NCBI GenBank assembly: GCA_016292635.1
Contig: JAEDIC010000014.1
Location: 1 to 51,921, forward strand
Length of the DNA stretch: 51,921 nt
Source: Clostridia bacterium
GTDB lineage: Bacteria; Bacillota; Clostridia; Christensenellales; CAG-138
Direction: 5' to 3'
In this document: positions 30,516 through 39,531 of the stretch, piece after piece
Numbering within the stretch: position 1 is the stretch's first letter
Layout: every line of letters starts with the position of its first letter
Notes under the pieces: model-generated
The model's database searches: none
What the model saw: the letters and a program-made list of their open reading frames with translations, nothing else
Told to the model about the DNA's origin: nothing
Position numbers and translations under genes: made by a program

Positions 30516-32207
30516 CTATTCAATAAACTGGAAATTGATTGAATCAAACAGTCCCCTGTCCGTAAGCCGAATGCTGGGTATTACTGGCAGGGCAAGGAAG
30601 GAAAGGGTGACCAGCGGATCGTTTGAGGCGGATATGCCGATATACTTTGCGGCATCCAGCAGCGCCCGCTGCAGCTCCAGCACATCCTCAACGGGAGCGT
30701 CCGTCATTATGCCGCCTATGGGCAGGGGCAGGCGGGCAAGAACTATGCCCCGGCTTACCACGCAGAAGCCGCCGCCGCAGGACTCAAGGGCCTCCGCCGC
30801 TATGAGCATATCATCGTCGTTATCGCCGGCGATGACCAGGTTGTGGGAATCGTGACCCACCGTGGAGGCAATTGCGCCGTTCTTTATGCCGAAGCCATCC
30901 AGTATGCCGAGACCGATGTTGCCTGTGGCGTGATGCCTTTCAACTACGGCAAGCTTGTTGAGGCCGTTTCCGGATATAAACAGGCCGTTTTCATCGCGAA
31001 GCACGGGCAGGTCCTTGCGGGTATTTACAAGCTGGCCCTCGATCAGGCTGATAACAGGCATGACCTCCTTTGCGTGGAGGGCAAAGGATTCCTTGCTGAG
31101 GGGGGGCAGATGTACGCTGTTGAATACTGCGGGGGGTATGATGGGCATAGGGGTGGGCTTATCCTCATAGGGCTTGCCGAAGCGAGTGAATACCTGCTTT
31201 ACCTCAAAGTCCTTAAGGTCCTTAAACAGCACCATATCGCCCTTGTATCCGGGGGCTATGGCGCCGATATTCCTGAGGCCGTATGCACGGGCGGCGTTGT
31301 AGCTTGCCATCTTTACGGCTTCTATGGGGTCCATGCCGCACTTTACCGCAAGGCGGGCTATGCAGTTTATATGTCCTTCCTGCTGAATGTTTTCGATGTG
31401 CTTGTCATCGGTGCAGAACATCATGTTGTCGGTGGGGAGCTTGCGGGCAACTATCTCCCGGAAGATCTCATCCATGTTGTTTGCCGCGGAGCCTATGCGG
31501 ATAAGTATCTTCATACCGGTGCGGAGCTTTTCCAGCACCTCGTCAAAGTTGCTGCATTCGTGGTCTGTGGAGGGGCCGGCTATGCGGTACGCATTCAGGG
31601 CCCGTCCGGAAAGCAGAGGAGCATGACCGTCTATGGGTTTGCCGTCAAACAGCCTGAGCTTATCCAGCATATCCTTTGAGCAATTTATGGCGCTGCCGCA
31701 GTCCATGACCTCGCCAAGGCCCAGCATACGGCTCTTGCGCAGGAACTGGGCCATATCCTCGGCAATAAGGGTTGCGCCGGAATGCTCGAAGGGGGTGGCG
31801 GGCACGCAGGAGGGCATCATGAACATAACCCTGAGGGGAAGGTCGTCGGACAGCTTGTATATGGCCCTTATGCCGGCAGTACCCGCAACGTTTGCTATTT
31901 CGTGGGGGTCGGCGATTATGGTGGTGGTGCCGAAGGGCATTATCACCCGGGCGAAGGAATCCGGAATAACCATGCTGCTTTCGATATGCACATGGGCGTC
32001 TATAAAGCCGGGACAGAGGTATGCTCCCTCGGCGTCTATTTCCACCGGGGCGCTGTAGCCCTCGCCAACGCCTATTATTGTATCCTCAGCGAGGGCAACG
32101 TCGGCTTTTATTATTTCATTAGTAAACACATTTACCACGTTTGCGTTTTTTATTACCAGCGTGGCCTGACCTGTAAGCGATGCGGTTATCAGTTCATGAA
32201 GCTTCAT
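30516..32207 (-). CDS. ade: Adenine deaminase
   Basis: A 563-residue amidohydrolase-superfamily enzyme converting adenine to hypoxanthine and ammonia. Diagnostic motifs: DAHVHIESSMV (about 67-77), TTTIIADPHEIANV, GLGEVMD, IDGHAPLLSG, CTDDKHIE, and in the C-terminal domain VGHDSHNLVIAGDND and GGIMTDAPVE. Length and motifs match the AdeC/Ade family rather than the adenosine deaminase-like type. GGGAGGG lies before the ATG. It is first in the operon with the three hydroxylase subunits, so hypoxanthine is passed to the next enzyme. Confidence 0.96.
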   Translation of the reverse strand: MKLHELITASLTGQATLVIKNANVVNVFTNEIIKADVALAEDTIIGVGEGYSAPVEIDAEGAYLCPGFIDAHVHIESSMVIPDSFARVIMPFGTTTIIADPHEIANVAGTAGIRAIYKLSDDLPLRVMFMMPSCVPATPFEHSGATLIAEDMAQFLRKSRMLGLGEVMDCGSAINCSKDMLDKLRLFDGKPIDGHAPLLSGRALNAYRIAGPSTDHECSNFDEVLEKLRTGMKILIRIGSAANNMDEIFREIVARKLPTDNMMFCTDDKHIENIQQEGHINCIARLAVKCGMDPIEAVKMASYNAARAYGLRNIGAIAPGYKGDMVLFKDLKDFEVKQVFTRFGKPYEDKPTPMPIIPPAVFNSVHLPPLSKESFALHAKEVMPVISLIEGQLVNTRKDLPVLRDENGLFISGNGLNKLAVVERHHATGNIGLGILDGFGIKNGAIASTVGHDSHNLVIAGDNDDDMLIAAEALESCGGGFCVVSRGIVLARLPLPIGGIMTDAPVEDVLELQRALLDAAKYIGISASNDPLVTLSFLALPVIPSIRLTDRGLFDSINFQFIE

Positions 32208-32391
32208 TTATACCCTCCCATATTCAGTTTATTTTTTATAGATGCGCCGATAAGGCATCCTGCAGACGCCTTGTCTAAAAAAGAATAAGGTTGTGCCAAA
32301 AAGTTTTTGCAAGGATTGTTTATTGAAGTATAGCACAAGCAGGCGGCGGGGAAAAGTGTTTTTTGTGAAAATTATACGAATATCAACCGTA

Positions 32392-32420
32392 TTGCAATTT
32401 TTTTTATTGGGTGATAATAT
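32392..32420 (+). promoter_or_regulatory. Promoter of the hydantoinase-deaminase operon
   Basis: TTGCAA and TAATAT are separated by 17 bases, with TG before the -10. Transcription would begin about 15 bases before the aptamer. The divergent ade side of this 400-base spacer has only weak promoter candidates (a TATACT near 32330) and no riboswitch. Confidence 0.65.
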
Positions 32421-32442
32421 TATATTGTACATAACAGACACA

Positions 32443-32527
32443 GCGCATCATATAATCCCGGGGAAACGGCCCGGGAGTTTCTACCGGCCGTCCCGGCTGA
32501 AAAAGCCATCCGGCCCGCTATGAGCGC
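32443..32527 (+). promoter_or_regulatory. Variant purine riboswitch aptamer
   Basis: The guanine-family core is clear: CATATAATC on the 5' side, AGTTTCTACC in J2/3 and CTATGAG on the 3' side. P1 is GCGC(A)TCATA with TATGAGCGC; P2 is CCGGG/CCCGG with loop GAAACGG; P3 is GGCCG/CGGCC. Position 74 is C, the guanine/xanthine-type base. Two things differ from the textbook aptamer. The base before it is G (or, with another P3 register, is missing) where A73 is expected. P3 ends in a long extra stem GGCT/AGCC instead of the short CCGTAAA-type loop. Ligand specificity may therefore be altered. Confidence 0.85.
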
Positions 32528-32573
32528 CGCTTTGCTCAAAGGGAGCAATTTGCGGGCGCTTTTTGTTTTTTTG
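32523..32573 (+). terminator. Riboswitch-controlled terminator
   Basis: AGCGCC pairs with GGCGCT, continues with GC/GC, and encloses an inner TTGCTC/GAGCAA hairpin; T(4)GT(7) follows. Its 5' arm shares five bases with the P1 3' strand, so ligand-stabilised P1 and the terminator exclude each other. The predicted behaviour is ON with ligand. Confidence 0.85.
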
Positions 32574-32608
32574 TCACATCTTACATATAACTATCCGGAG
32601 GACAATAT

Positions 32609-33982
32609 ATGCAGAATATGCAGACCATTATCAAAAACGGCACGATAGTAAACCACGACGGAAGGGTGCGGGCGGACCTGCTCATAGATGGGGACAGGAT
32701 AGCCGCAATAGGCAATGACCTTGCCGTATCCGGCGCGGAGGTGATAGACGCCACTGGCTGCTATATAATGCCGGGCTTTATAGATACCCATACCCACTTT
32801 GACCTTGATACCGGCTCTGCCGTTACGGCGGATAATTTTGACACCGGCTCAAAGGCTGCGGTATTGGGCGGCACCACATGCATACTGGACTTTGCCACCC
32901 AGGAGCGGGACGGCTCCCTTCAGGCCGCGCTGGATGAATGGCACAGGAAGGCAAAGGGCAGCTCCTGCAACTATGGCTTCCATATGGCCATCGCCCGGTG
33001 GGACGAGGGCGTTGCCGCAGAGATGGAGGATATGTCAAAGCAGGGCGTAACTTCCTATAAAATGTACATGGTGTATGATGCCCTTAAGGTTGACGACGGA
33101 CAGATATATGCGGCGCTGAAAAAGGCAAAGGAGCACGGCGCCCTTATCGGCATACACTGCGAAAACTGGGAAGTATTGCAGCGCAAAATAGCCGAGCTTA
33201 AGGCGCAGGGGGTAACCGCCCCATACGGACATCCCCTTTCCCGGCCCTCCGAGGTTGAGGCGGAGGCGGTGAACAGATATATGCGAATTGCACAGCTGGC
33301 AGACGCCCCGGCATACGTTGTACATCTTTCCACCGCCGAGGGTCTTGCAGAGGCGGAGCGGGCAAGGGCCAGGGGCCAGGAAGTATACCTTGAGACCTGC
33401 CCGCAGTATCTGCTGCTTACGGATGACAGATATAAGGATGCGGACGGAACAAAGTTCGTAATGAGTCCGCCTCTCAGGAAAAACGAGGATAACGAGCAGC
33501 TTTGGCTTGGCCTTAAGGAAGGCAGGCTGGACGCCATAGGCACGGACCACTGCTCCTTCACCATGGCCCAGAAGGCCATTGGGGCAAATGACTTTTCCAA
33601 GGTGCCAAACGGCGGCGCGGGAGTGCAGCACAGGGGCCAGCTTATATACACCTACGGCGTATGCGAGGGGCGCATAACACTGGAGCAGATGGTGCGATAT
33701 CTTTCCTACGGCGCTTCACGGCTGTTCGGCATGAAGGATCATGGCGAGATAGCGGAGGGCAAGGCTGCGGATATAGTGGTCTGGGATCCCCTGTATCAAG
33801 GACGAATCACGGATACGAATCATGCGCATAATTGTGATAATTCCGTATATGCGGGCTTTGATGTCAGGGGGCGCGCCAGGGATGTGCTGATAAACGGCAT
33901 CCATGTGGTATCCGATGGCGAGCTTAGGCGGGCCGGCTGCGGAAAATACATATCCAGAGGCAGGTATGAAAAGATAAGATGA
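32609..33982 (+). CDS. hydA: D-hydantoinase / dihydropyrimidinase family amidohydrolase
   Basis: A 457-residue cyclic amidohydrolase. Metal ligands are DTHTHF (His61, His63), the carboxylated lysine in TSYKMYM (Lys151), HCEN and HLST, and the Asp in GTDHCSF. The C-terminal end GEIAEGKAADIVVWDP is typical of the superfamily. Hydantoinase paralogues occur in bacterial purine-degradation clusters (for example E. coli hyuA beside ssnA and xdhD), where ring opening of an oxidised purine product is suspected. Here it is the first gene behind the purine riboswitch. GGAGGA lies six bases before the ATG. The stop overlaps the next start (ATGA). Confidence 0.9.
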   Translation: MQNMQTIIKNGTIVNHDGRVRADLLIDGDRIAAIGNDLAVSGAEVIDATGCYIMPGFIDTHTHFDLDTGSAVTADNFDTGSKAAVLGGTTCILDFATQERDGSLQAALDEWHRKAKGSSCNYGFHMAIARWDEGVAAEMEDMSKQGVTSYKMYMVYDALKVDDGQIYAALKKAKEHGALIGIHCENWEVLQRKIAELKAQGVTAPYGHPLSRPSEVEAEAVNRYMRIAQLADAPAYVVHLSTAEGLAEAERARARGQEVYLETCPQYLLLTDDRYKDADGTKFVMSPPLRKNEDNEQLWLGLKEGRLDAIGTDHCSFTMAQKAIGANDFSKVPNGGAGVQHRGQLIYTYGVCEGRITLEQMVRYLSYGASRLFGMKDHGEIAEGKAADIVVWDPLYQGRITDTNHAHNCDNSVYAGFDVRGRARDVLINGIHVVSDGELRRAGCGKYISRGRYEKIR

Positions 33983-34572
33983 AAAAACTACGCTTGGGCT
34001 GCGTTGTAATGGCGGCAGGCAATTCAAAGCGATTCAGGGGAAACAAGCTGCTGGCACTGTATGAAGGAAGGAGCCTCATTGAGCGAACGCTGCAGGCGGT
34101 GCCCAAAAAGGAGTTTTATCGTGTGGCGGTGGTAAGCCAGTATGACGAGGTGCTTGCCATGGCAAAAAGATACGGTTTTATCCCCGTAAAAAATCCTGCC
34201 CCGGATGAGGGAGTGAGCCTTACCATACGGCTTGGTCTGGATGCCATAGGAAAGGTGGACGGCGCAATGTTCATGGTGGCGGATCAGCCCCTGCTTACCC
34301 GAAGCAGCGTGCAGGCGGAGATAGAATTTTTTAAGCGGGACACTTCTTCCATAGCCGCAATGGCCTACGGAAAGCGCAGGGGAAACCCCGCAATATTCCC
34401 AAAGGACCTTTTTGTTGAGCTGAGGGAACTTAGGGGAGACGTTGGGGGCAGCATAGTGATGTGCGCTCATCAGGACAGGCTCAGGCTGTATCAGATAGAG
34501 GATAAAATGGAGCTTTTTGATGCGGACTGCGCGGAAGAGCTGGAAAACCTAAAAAGCAAAAAGGAGAACTGA
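33979..34572 (+). CDS. mocA: MocA-like molybdenum cofactor cytidylyltransferase
   Basis: A 197-residue nucleotidyltransferase with the N-terminal VVMAAGNSKRFRGNKLL loop that binds CTP or GTP, a central VADQPLL motif and GKRRGNPAIFPKDLF, the usual MocA/MobA-like set. MocA joins CMP to molybdopterin to give the cytosine dinucleotide cofactor used by xanthine dehydrogenase-type enzymes, so it plausibly serves the hydroxylase encoded across the spacer. YgfJ-type paralogues of uncertain role look similar. The gene overlaps the hydantoinase by four bases. Confidence 0.85.
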   Translation: MKKLRLGCVVMAAGNSKRFRGNKLLALYEGRSLIERTLQAVPKKEFYRVAVVSQYDEVLAMAKRYGFIPVKNPAPDEGVSLTIRLGLDAIGKVDGAMFMVADQPLLTRSSVQAEIEFFKRDTSSIAAMAYGKRRGNPAIFPKDLFVELRELRGDVGGSIVMCAHQDRLRLYQIEDKMELFDADCAEELENLKSKKEN

Positions 34573-34574
34573 CC

Positions 34575-35840
34575 ATGAAAAAAAACCTTTGGGCAATTAA
34601 GGGAAACCTTGTATGGGCGGAAAGAATCGGCGAGATGAGCACCCTTCCCGGAGGATATATATTAATGGAAGGGGAAGGTATAAAGGGCATATCGGCAGAG
34701 CTGCCGGAGGAATATGCGGGGAATGTGGAAGACTACGGCGACAAAATAATCACGCCCTCCTTTTCTGACCTGCACCTGCACGCCCCCCAGTATCCCATGC
34801 TGGGCCTTGGCATGGACCTTCAGCTCCTTGATTGGCTGGATAATTACGCTTTCCCAACAGAGGCCCGCTTTGAGGAGGATGAATTTGCCCGCAAAACATA
34901 CAAAAAGCTGGCAAGTGAGCTTATAAAGCGGGGCACAACCAGGGTATGCATATTCTCAAGCCTCCATAGGAGCGCCACCAATATACTGATGGATGAGCTG
35001 GAGGCGGCGGGCGTTACAGGCTACGCCGGCAAGGTGAATATGGACAGAAACGGCGGAATCAACCTTCAGGAGACCACCGAGGAATCCATTGATGAGACCA
35101 TCCGCTGGGTAGAGGAGAACTCCGGCCGCAAATTGGTAAAGCCCATGCTGACCCCAAGATTCATTCCTTCATGCACCGATGAGCTGATGGAGGGTCTGGA
35201 AAGGATAGCGGCGGAGCATTCCGAACTGCCGGTGCAGTCCCATTTGAGCGAAAACCTGGACGAGATAGCATGGGTAAAGGAGTTGCATCCCGACTGTACC
35301 CACTATTATCAGGCATATGAAAAATACGGCCTCTGGAAGCCGGGCACCATAATGGCCCACTGCGTATACTGCGACGAGAAGGAGCGCAAGGCCATGAAGG
35401 ACGCCGGGGTATGGGCGATACACTGCCCAGATTCCAATACTAACATCGCCTCAGGCATTGCCCCCGTGCGTATAATGCTGCAGGAGGGGGTAAAGGTGGC
35501 GATGGGTTCGGATATCGCCGGCGGCGCAAAGCTTTCAATGCCTGATTCCGCAACCGAGGCCATAAGGGCGTCCAAGCTGCGCTGGCTGTCCAGCGGCAAG
35601 AAGGAAGATTTTCTAACCGTTGCGGAGGCGTTTTACCTTATAACCGGGGCGGGACAGGAATACTTTGGCGCAAAGCCCGGCTTTGGCGTTGGGGATAAGC
35701 TCCATGCGGTGGTGCTGGATGATTCCAATCTTGCGTATAATCCCGCAATAACCCTTACCGAGCGGCTGGAAAGGATACTTTATCTGTTTGATACCTCCTC
35801 TGTTAAGGCGGTATACAGCGAAGGCGTAAGGCGAGTATAA
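34575..35840 (+). CDS. guaD: Guanine deaminase
   Basis: A 421-residue amidohydrolase that converts guanine to xanthine. Landmarks: SDLHLHAPQYPMLGLG (metal-binding HxH near residue 63), GTTRVCIFSSLH, TPRFIPSCTDELM, QSHLSENLDEI, HCVYCDEKE, HCPDSNTNIASG and GSDIAGG. The DLHLHAPQ and PRFIPSC motifs single out guanine deaminase among related deaminases. AAGGAG precedes the ATG. The two-base gap after mocA implies one message. Xanthine produced here can go to the molybdenum hydroxylase or to xpt elsewhere in the window. Confidence 0.94.
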   Translation: MKKNLWAIKGNLVWAERIGEMSTLPGGYILMEGEGIKGISAELPEEYAGNVEDYGDKIITPSFSDLHLHAPQYPMLGLGMDLQLLDWLDNYAFPTEARFEEDEFARKTYKKLASELIKRGTTRVCIFSSLHRSATNILMDELEAAGVTGYAGKVNMDRNGGINLQETTEESIDETIRWVEENSGRKLVKPMLTPRFIPSCTDELMEGLERIAAEHSELPVQSHLSENLDEIAWVKELHPDCTHYYQAYEKYGLWKPGTIMAHCVYCDEKERKAMKDAGVWAIHCPDSNTNIASGIAPVRIMLQEGVKVAMGSDIAGGAKLSMPDSATEAIRASKLRWLSSGKKEDFLTVAEAFYLITGAGQEYFGAKPGFGVGDKLHAVVLDDSNLAYNPAITLTERLERILYLFDTSSVKAVYSEGVRRV

Positions 35841-35862
35841 AAAACTTTTCGGAGGACACAGT

Positions 35863-37218
35863 ATGGCAAAGCTTCTTATTAAAAACATAAGCTCCCTTGT
35901 AACCTGCGATAATGAGGACAGGATACTTTCCGGGGCGGACGTATACTGCGAGGATGGCTTTATAAAGGAAATAGGCAAAAACCTGCAGATTGATGCGGAT
36001 GAGGTAATAGACGGAACCCACCTCATATGCTATCCCGGTCTTGTGAATACCCATCATCACCTTTATCAGCAGTTTTCCCGCAACCTTCCGGAGGTGCAGG
36101 GCTTTGAGCTGTTTGACTGGCTGAAGTATCTTTATGAAATATGGAAGAATCTGGATGCAGACGTGGTAAGGCTTTCCTCCCTTACAGGCATGGGAGAGCT
36201 GATGAAAAACGGTTGCACCACCTGCTTTGACCATCATTATGTTTTTCCGGCAGGGCGGGGAGACCTTATCGGCGCCCAGCTTGGGGCGGCAAGGGAGCTT
36301 GGCATACGTATGCATGCCTCCCGCGGCAGCATGGACCTGTCCAAAAAGGACGGAGGCCTGCCGCCGGACAGCGTGGTGCAGACTATCGATGAAATAATGG
36401 CGGACAGCGCCGCCCTTATAGAAAAATACCACGACCCATCCGTAGGCTCCATGGCACAGATAGTGCTGGCCCCATGCTCCCCATTTTCGGTGAGCGGCGA
36501 GCTGCTCAGGCAAAGCGCAATACTTGCAAGGCAATACGGAGTGCGGCTGCATACCCACCTGTGCGAGACAAAGGATGAGGAAAACTACACGTTGGAGCGC
36601 TATGGCCTAAGGCCCTTCGCCTATATGGAAACCCTGGGCTGGGCGGGGCCGGACGTATGGTATGCCCACGGCATACACTTCAATACCGATGAGCTTCACG
36701 CCCTTGCGGATACCGGCACAGGGGTAGCGCATTGTCCCATATCCAATATGAAGCTTTCCAGCGGCATAGCCCGTATACCCGAGATGCTTAAGCTGGGAGT
36801 AAAGGTTGGGCTGGCTGTGGATGGCAGCGCCAGCAACGACGGCAGCAGCCTGCTTGAGGAAATGCGGGTCGCGTATCTTCTCCACAGGCTCAATTCCGGC
36901 GCGGATGCTCCAACCGGCTATGATATACTCAAGATGGCCACCGTTGGCAGCGCGTCTCTCCTTGGCAGGGAGGATATAGGCAGCATAGCGGAGGGCAAAT
37001 GTGCGGATATGTTCATGGTGGACAGCCGCAGGATAGAGCTTGCGGGGGCCTGCTATGACCCCGGCAGTATGCTGTGCACCGTGGGTATTCGCGGCGCTGT
37101 GGATTATACCGTGGTAAACGGTAAAGTGACGGTTAAGGACGGGCGCATATGCACCATTGACGAGGCTGACCTTTCCGCCGCGGCGGGCCGAAAGATACGG
37201 CAATACCTTGGTAAATAA
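35863..37218 (+). CDS. 8-oxoguanine deaminase-like amidohydrolase
   Basis: A 451-residue amidohydrolase closest, by motif pattern, to the 8-oxoguanine deaminase (Pa0142) group: LVNTHHHLYQQFSR (about 61-74), CTTCFDHHYVFP, RGSMDLSKKDGGLPPDSVVQT, LAPCSPFSVS, HTHLCETKDEE, WYAHGIHF, HCPISNMKLSSG and VDGSASNDGS. Those enzymes turn 8-oxoguanine into urate; related ones act on isocytosine or s-triazines. The KDGGLPP and DHHYVFP strings argue for 8-oxoguanine. Sitting after guanine deaminase and a purine riboswitch, it supplies urate-level purine to the pathway. GGAGGA precedes the ATG, and a terminator follows. Confidence 0.85.
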   Translation: MAKLLIKNISSLVTCDNEDRILSGADVYCEDGFIKEIGKNLQIDADEVIDGTHLICYPGLVNTHHHLYQQFSRNLPEVQGFELFDWLKYLYEIWKNLDADVVRLSSLTGMGELMKNGCTTCFDHHYVFPAGRGDLIGAQLGAARELGIRMHASRGSMDLSKKDGGLPPDSVVQTIDEIMADSAALIEKYHDPSVGSMAQIVLAPCSPFSVSGELLRQSAILARQYGVRLHTHLCETKDEENYTLERYGLRPFAYMETLGWAGPDVWYAHGIHFNTDELHALADTGTGVAHCPISNMKLSSGIARIPEMLKLGVKVGLAVDGSASNDGSSLLEEMRVAYLLHRLNSGADAPTGYDILKMATVGSASLLGREDIGSIAEGKCADMFMVDSRRIELAGACYDPGSMLCTVGIRGAVDYTVVNGKVTVKDGRICTIDEADLSAAAGRKIRQYLGK

Positions 37219-37240
37219 TACATGACAACATACAGGCAGG

Positions 37241-37266
37241 GCCGCATATAAAATGCGGCTTTTGCT
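37241..37266 (+). terminator. Terminator of the hydantoinase-deaminase operon
   Basis: A 7-bp stem GCCGCAT/ATGCGGC with a five-base loop followed by TTTTGCTT. Confidence 0.85.
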
Positions 37267-37497
37267 TATATATGGCGAAAAAGTGCTTATTTGGGGGAGG
37301 AACGCATCTGTTTTTGCCCTTAAACGGAAAAATTATTGACGAAATCTTCAAAATATATTCAAATTTATTGGATGTTACTATTGTTATCATTGTGGTAGAA
37401 TGATACAATAATTACATCTATGGATGTGTGTCCTTATGTGTACCGGGCATTTATTAATGCTTTTAAACCGGCGGCAGCGCCGCCATGGAGGAAATAG

Positions 37498-38550
37498 ATG
37501 GGTATTTTTGACTACAGCGATGTGGGCATCGACCTTGGCACGGCAAGCGTGCTTGTCTATGTTCGCGGTAAAGGAATAGTGCTGAGGGAGCCGTCTGTAG
37601 TGGCGGTGGAAAAAACAACCGGCAGCATACTTGCAGTGGGCGAGGAGGCCCGCCGCATGATAGGCCGTACCCCCGGCAACATAATCGCTATGCGCCCCTT
37701 GAGGGATGGCGTTATTTCCAATTACGACATAACCGAGAGACTGCTTAATCACTTCCTGCGCAAGGTAGTGGGCAGGCGCATATTCTTTAAGCCCCGTGTG
37801 GTGGTATGCGTACCCTCCGGCGTAACCGAGGTTGAAAAGCGCTCCGTTATAGACGCAACGGAGGAAGCCGGCGCAAGGCATACCTACCTTATCGAAGAAC
37901 CCATTGCCGCGGCAATAGGCGCAGGCATCGACATATCCGTCCCCCGCGGGAACATGGTACTGGATATCGGCGGCGGCACCAGCGACGCTGCCATACTGTC
38001 CCTTGGCGGCTCCGTTTTGTCGGATTCCATAAAGATCGCCGGCGACAAGTTTGACGACGCCATAGTGCGCTATATGCGCAAGAAGCACAATTTGCTAATA
38101 GGCGAGCGCACCGCTGAAGAGATAAAAATACGCATCGGCTCTGCCTACCCTCGCAAGGAGCAGCTGTTTTTAGACGTTAAGGGCAGAAACCTGGTTTCCG
38201 GTCTGCCTCAGGTGATGGTCATAGGCTCCAATGAAATGATAGAAGCATTGGAAGAACCCCTTCAGATGATACTGGAAAGCGTAAAGGGCCTGTTTGAGCG
38301 CACTCCCCCCGAGCTTGCCAGCGATATCACCGAAAACGGTATATGCCTTACCGGCGGCGGCGCACTGCTTTACGGTATGGACAAGTTCATCGCCGAGCAT
38401 ACAAAGGTTCCCTGCTATGTGGCGGAAGATCCCATCTCCTGCGTTGCCATAGGCACGGGCAAGGTGCTGGAAAATATCGACGCATTCTCCAATGGAGCTG
38501 TATATGACTACAAGCGTGGCGAATACTTTGATTTCCCCACCAACCAGTAA
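37498..38550 (+). CDS. mreB: Rod shape-determining protein MreB/Mbl
   Basis: A 350-residue bacterial actin. Nucleotide-binding motifs: VGIDLGTASVLVYV (phosphate 1), VVCVPSGVTEVEKR, EEPIAAAIGAG, LDIGGGTSDAAILS (phosphate 2) and LTGGGALLYGMDKFI (adenosine). MreB filaments guide peptidoglycan synthesis along the cell side wall, so the organism is probably rod-shaped or ovoid. It stands alone, without mreC or mreD, which points to an Mbl- or MreBH-type paralogue. GGAGG lies before the ATG. Confidence 0.95.
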   Translation: MGIFDYSDVGIDLGTASVLVYVRGKGIVLREPSVVAVEKTTGSILAVGEEARRMIGRTPGNIIAMRPLRDGVISNYDITERLLNHFLRKVVGRRIFFKPRVVVCVPSGVTEVEKRSVIDATEEAGARHTYLIEEPIAAAIGAGIDISVPRGNMVLDIGGGTSDAAILSLGGSVLSDSIKIAGDKFDDAIVRYMRKKHNLLIGERTAEEIKIRIGSAYPRKEQLFLDVKGRNLVSGLPQVMVIGSNEMIEALEEPLQMILESVKGLFERTPPELASDITENGICLTGGGALLYGMDKFIAEHTKVPCYVAEDPISCVAIGTGKVLENIDAFSNGAVYDYKRGEYFDFPTNQ

Positions 38551-38564
38551 CAACAACCAGATAC

Positions 38565-38600
38565 AAACGCCTGAAGGAGTATATCCTCAGGCGTTTTTTC
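38565..38600 (+). terminator. Terminator of mreB
   Basis: A 10-bp stem AAACGCCTGA/TCAGGCGTTT with further pairing in the loop, ending in six T. Confidence 0.9.
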
Positions 38601-38651
38601 GTATACGGGGCAGCCCCCATGCATATCAATTACAAAAAAAGGAGCGATAAT

Positions 38652-39422
38652 ATGCTTATAAACTATCCCGCCGCCCCCCTTTACAAGGAACCATACGCAT
38701 CCGAGCTGGACGACGAGGCCTGGTACGGTCAGCAGGCGGACATACTGGAGGACATGGGTGAATTTTGCAGGGTGCGAATGATATACGGATACCAAAGCTG
38801 CGTGCGGCGCAGGCATCTGATGGAATGGCAGTATGAAAATGAGCCGATGACAGTGTCCCTGCCCTTTGGGGCGGTACATGAGGCGGGGGATATAAAGTCC
38901 CGGTCATTGATGCTGCTTCCCCGTGGGGCGCAGGTTGAGCCGATTGGGGAAAGGGAAGGATGGACGGAGATAAGGCTCATAGGCGGGGAAAGGGGCTTTA
39001 TGAAGACCATCGGCCTTAAGCCGGAAAGAACGGCCGTCATCGAGGAAGAGGCCTTGAGGAAAAGCATAGTGGATTCCGCTATGAGGTATCTGGGCGTGCC
39101 CTATCGCTGGGGCGGGCGCACCCCGCTGGGCGTGGACTGCAGCGGCCTTTGCCACAGCGCATATCTTTTAAACGGCGTCGCCATATACCGCAACGCGTCC
39201 ATTCAGCCGGGGTATCCCGTGCACAGCATTTCCTTTGCCTGCGCAAAAGAGGCAGACCTGCTGTATTTTCCAGGTCATATGGCCCTGTATCTGGGAGATG
39301 GGAGATATATCCACGCCACAGCAAGGGAAAACAGGGTATGTATAAACAGCCTTGATGAGGGCAGCCCCCTTTATCGGGAGGATCTTGCAAATTCCCTGAT
39401 ATGCGCAGGGAGCGTGTTTTGA
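38652..39422 (+). CDS. NlpC/P60 endopeptidase with SH3-like domains, no signal peptide
   Basis: A 256-residue protein. Two SH3b-like regions (about 1-60 and 65-125) precede an NlpC/P60 domain with the catalytic Cys in GVDCSGLCHSAYL, His in GHMALYLGDGRYIHA and the usual third residue after it. There is no signal peptide, and the layout matches YkfC-type gamma-D-glutamyl-L-diamino acid endopeptidases, which recycle cell-wall peptides in the cytoplasm. I begin at the ATG at 38652, seven bases after AAAGGAG; eleven upstream codons in frame contain that site. Confidence 0.88.
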   Translation: MLINYPAAPLYKEPYASELDDEAWYGQQADILEDMGEFCRVRMIYGYQSCVRRRHLMEWQYENEPMTVSLPFGAVHEAGDIKSRSLMLLPRGAQVEPIGEREGWTEIRLIGGERGFMKTIGLKPERTAVIEEEALRKSIVDSAMRYLGVPYRWGGRTPLGVDCSGLCHSAYLLNGVAIYRNASIQPGYPVHSISFACAKEADLLYFPGHMALYLGDGRYIHATARENRVCINSLDEGSPLYREDLANSLICAGSVF

Positions 39423-39531
39423 TTTATACATATCGGTCATGAGGGTAGTTATCTAAATCTACCCATCACCCTTTAAGGAACTTATTCACTGTGGAAAAAA
39501 GAAAACGGTTTTAGGAAAAGCGCTCATTAAA

